This document shows, in pieces, positions 63,664-64,000 of a stretch of DNA of 64,000 bases. The notes under the pieces were generated by a model, which searched no databases, was not told the origin of the DNA, and saw nothing but the letters and a program-made list of their open reading frames with translations. Positions within the stretch are counted from its first letter, which is position 1. Each line of letters starts with the position of its first letter. The position numbers and the translations under genes are program-made. The DNA comes from Arthrobacter sp. zg-Y919. GTDB taxonomy: Bacteria; Actinomycetota; Actinomycetes; Actinomycetales; Micrococcaceae. The stretch spans positions 186,001 through 250,000 of the forward strand of contig NZ_CP126242.1 in NCBI RefSeq assembly GCF_030142045.1, written 5' to 3'.

Positions 63664-64000
63664 TCAGCTGTGAGTTTCAGTGGTTCGGGAGTTGTGGATC
63701 TCGCTGAAAGTACTTGTGATGTCGCGGAGCGGCGTCGATGCGGGAAGCGGGACATCGGGTTGGATACCGATGAAGTCGATGGCAGTTCCCCAGTTATTGG
63801 CCTGAGACGGCACGTGTATTTGCATTCCACTAGTAGGTAGGTAGTAGGGGGTTGAGTTTCCGTAGTCGATGATTCCGTAACTGGGCGCACCTACGAGGAC
63901 GGCGTCGAACGCGTTCTTTAACAGCAGGGCCGCTGATTCGCCGGAGGAACCCGTGCCACCATCGATGACAACGATCATCCGTCCCTGCCAGTGTTCCGTG
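63664..64000 (-). CDS. S41-type peptidase, C-terminal part
   Basis: The frame is open to the right edge (TEHWQGRMIVVIDGGTGSSG), so only about 112 C-terminal residues are seen. The strand-turn IDGGTGSSGESAALLL has the Ser/Gly environment of the nucleophile in S41 (tail-specific) peptidases, with the next strand VLVGAPSYG and DFIGIQPDVPL as in the C-terminal processing peptidase core. Likely secreted or membrane-attached. Assignment is tentative because the N-terminal part is missing. Confidence 0.6.
   Translation of the reverse strand, partial: TEHWQGRMIVVIDGGTGSSGESAALLLKNAFDAVLVGAPSYGIIDYGNSTPYYLPTSGMQIHVPSQANNWGTAIDFIGIQPDVPLPASTPLRDITSTFSEIHNSRTTETHS

Overview
The window is a piece of a high-GC actinobacterial chromosome. 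The 16S rRNA, the dnaX-recR-lysC neighbourhood, a short ffs gene upstream of dnaX, rRNA spacers without tRNAs, frequent GTG/TTG starts and ATGA stop/start overlaps all point to Micrococcaceae, most likely an Arthrobacter-like soil or plant-associated species. This assignment is by eye, not by database search.

Layout. 1-4.7 kb: start of the purine operon (purS-purQ-purL, minus strand), small conserved genes, a DUF4442 hotdog protein, a lipoprotein resembling subtilisin inhibitors, a 3-methyladenine-glycosylase-like protein and a VanZ protein. 4.7-12.9 kb: lysC, an ABC exporter pair, recR, dnaX with a very long Ala/Pro/Ser-rich tail, SRP RNA and a GNAT acetyltransferase. 13.1-19.6 kb: a complete rrn operon with two visible promoters, 16S-23S-5S, RNase III processing stems and a second identical 5S gene. 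19.6-25.8 kb: a TMEM175-like protein, tRNA-Ser(GGA), a FtsX/ATPase exporter and a divergent histidine kinase/response regulator pair. 25.9-29.7 kb: a three-gene lipid-like cluster (FabL-like SDR, acyl-CoA synthetase, FabF-like ketosynthase), followed by a repeat-rich convergent spacer. 30-37.6 kb: PAP2 phosphatase, DsbA-like lipoprotein, LysR regulator, GNAT, a pterin-dehydratase/VOC fusion, a DUF222-HNH protein and a DUF2236 protein.

37.4-47.2 kb is a defence-like region. It has a JetA-JetB-JetC (Wadjet/MksFEB) operon with no JetD nuclease gene in the window. Next to it is a roughly 4-kb insert of clearly lower GC (45-52% in two lines counted, against about 75% in a jetC line). The insert holds a RelE/HigB-type toxin, an antitoxin fused to an ImmA/IrrE-type HExxH peptidase, and an opposing, translationally coupled operon. 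That operon encodes a small unknown protein, a thymidylate-synthase-family enzyme with Asp at the base-recognition position (typical of cytidylate hydroxymethylases), and a protein resembling the thymine pyrophosphorylase (aGPT-Pplase) enzymes of phage DNA hypermodification. This is the best candidate for an undescribed system here.

47.3-61.5 kb: poxB, then a complete unsaturated-uronate catabolic locus. An IclR regulator, KduD and KduI diverge from an ABC importer (binding protein and two permeases), a 926-residue protein of unknown family, a GH105-like hydrolase, a second KduI, KDPG aldolase and KDG kinase. Together they would import oligosaccharides, release unsaturated uronates, convert them to 2-keto-3-deoxygluconate and split the phosphorylated product into pyruvate and glyceraldehyde 3-phosphate. 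The window ends with the actinobacterial trio SCO1664-like / DUF3090 / histidine phosphatase and the 3' part of an S41-type peptidase gene.
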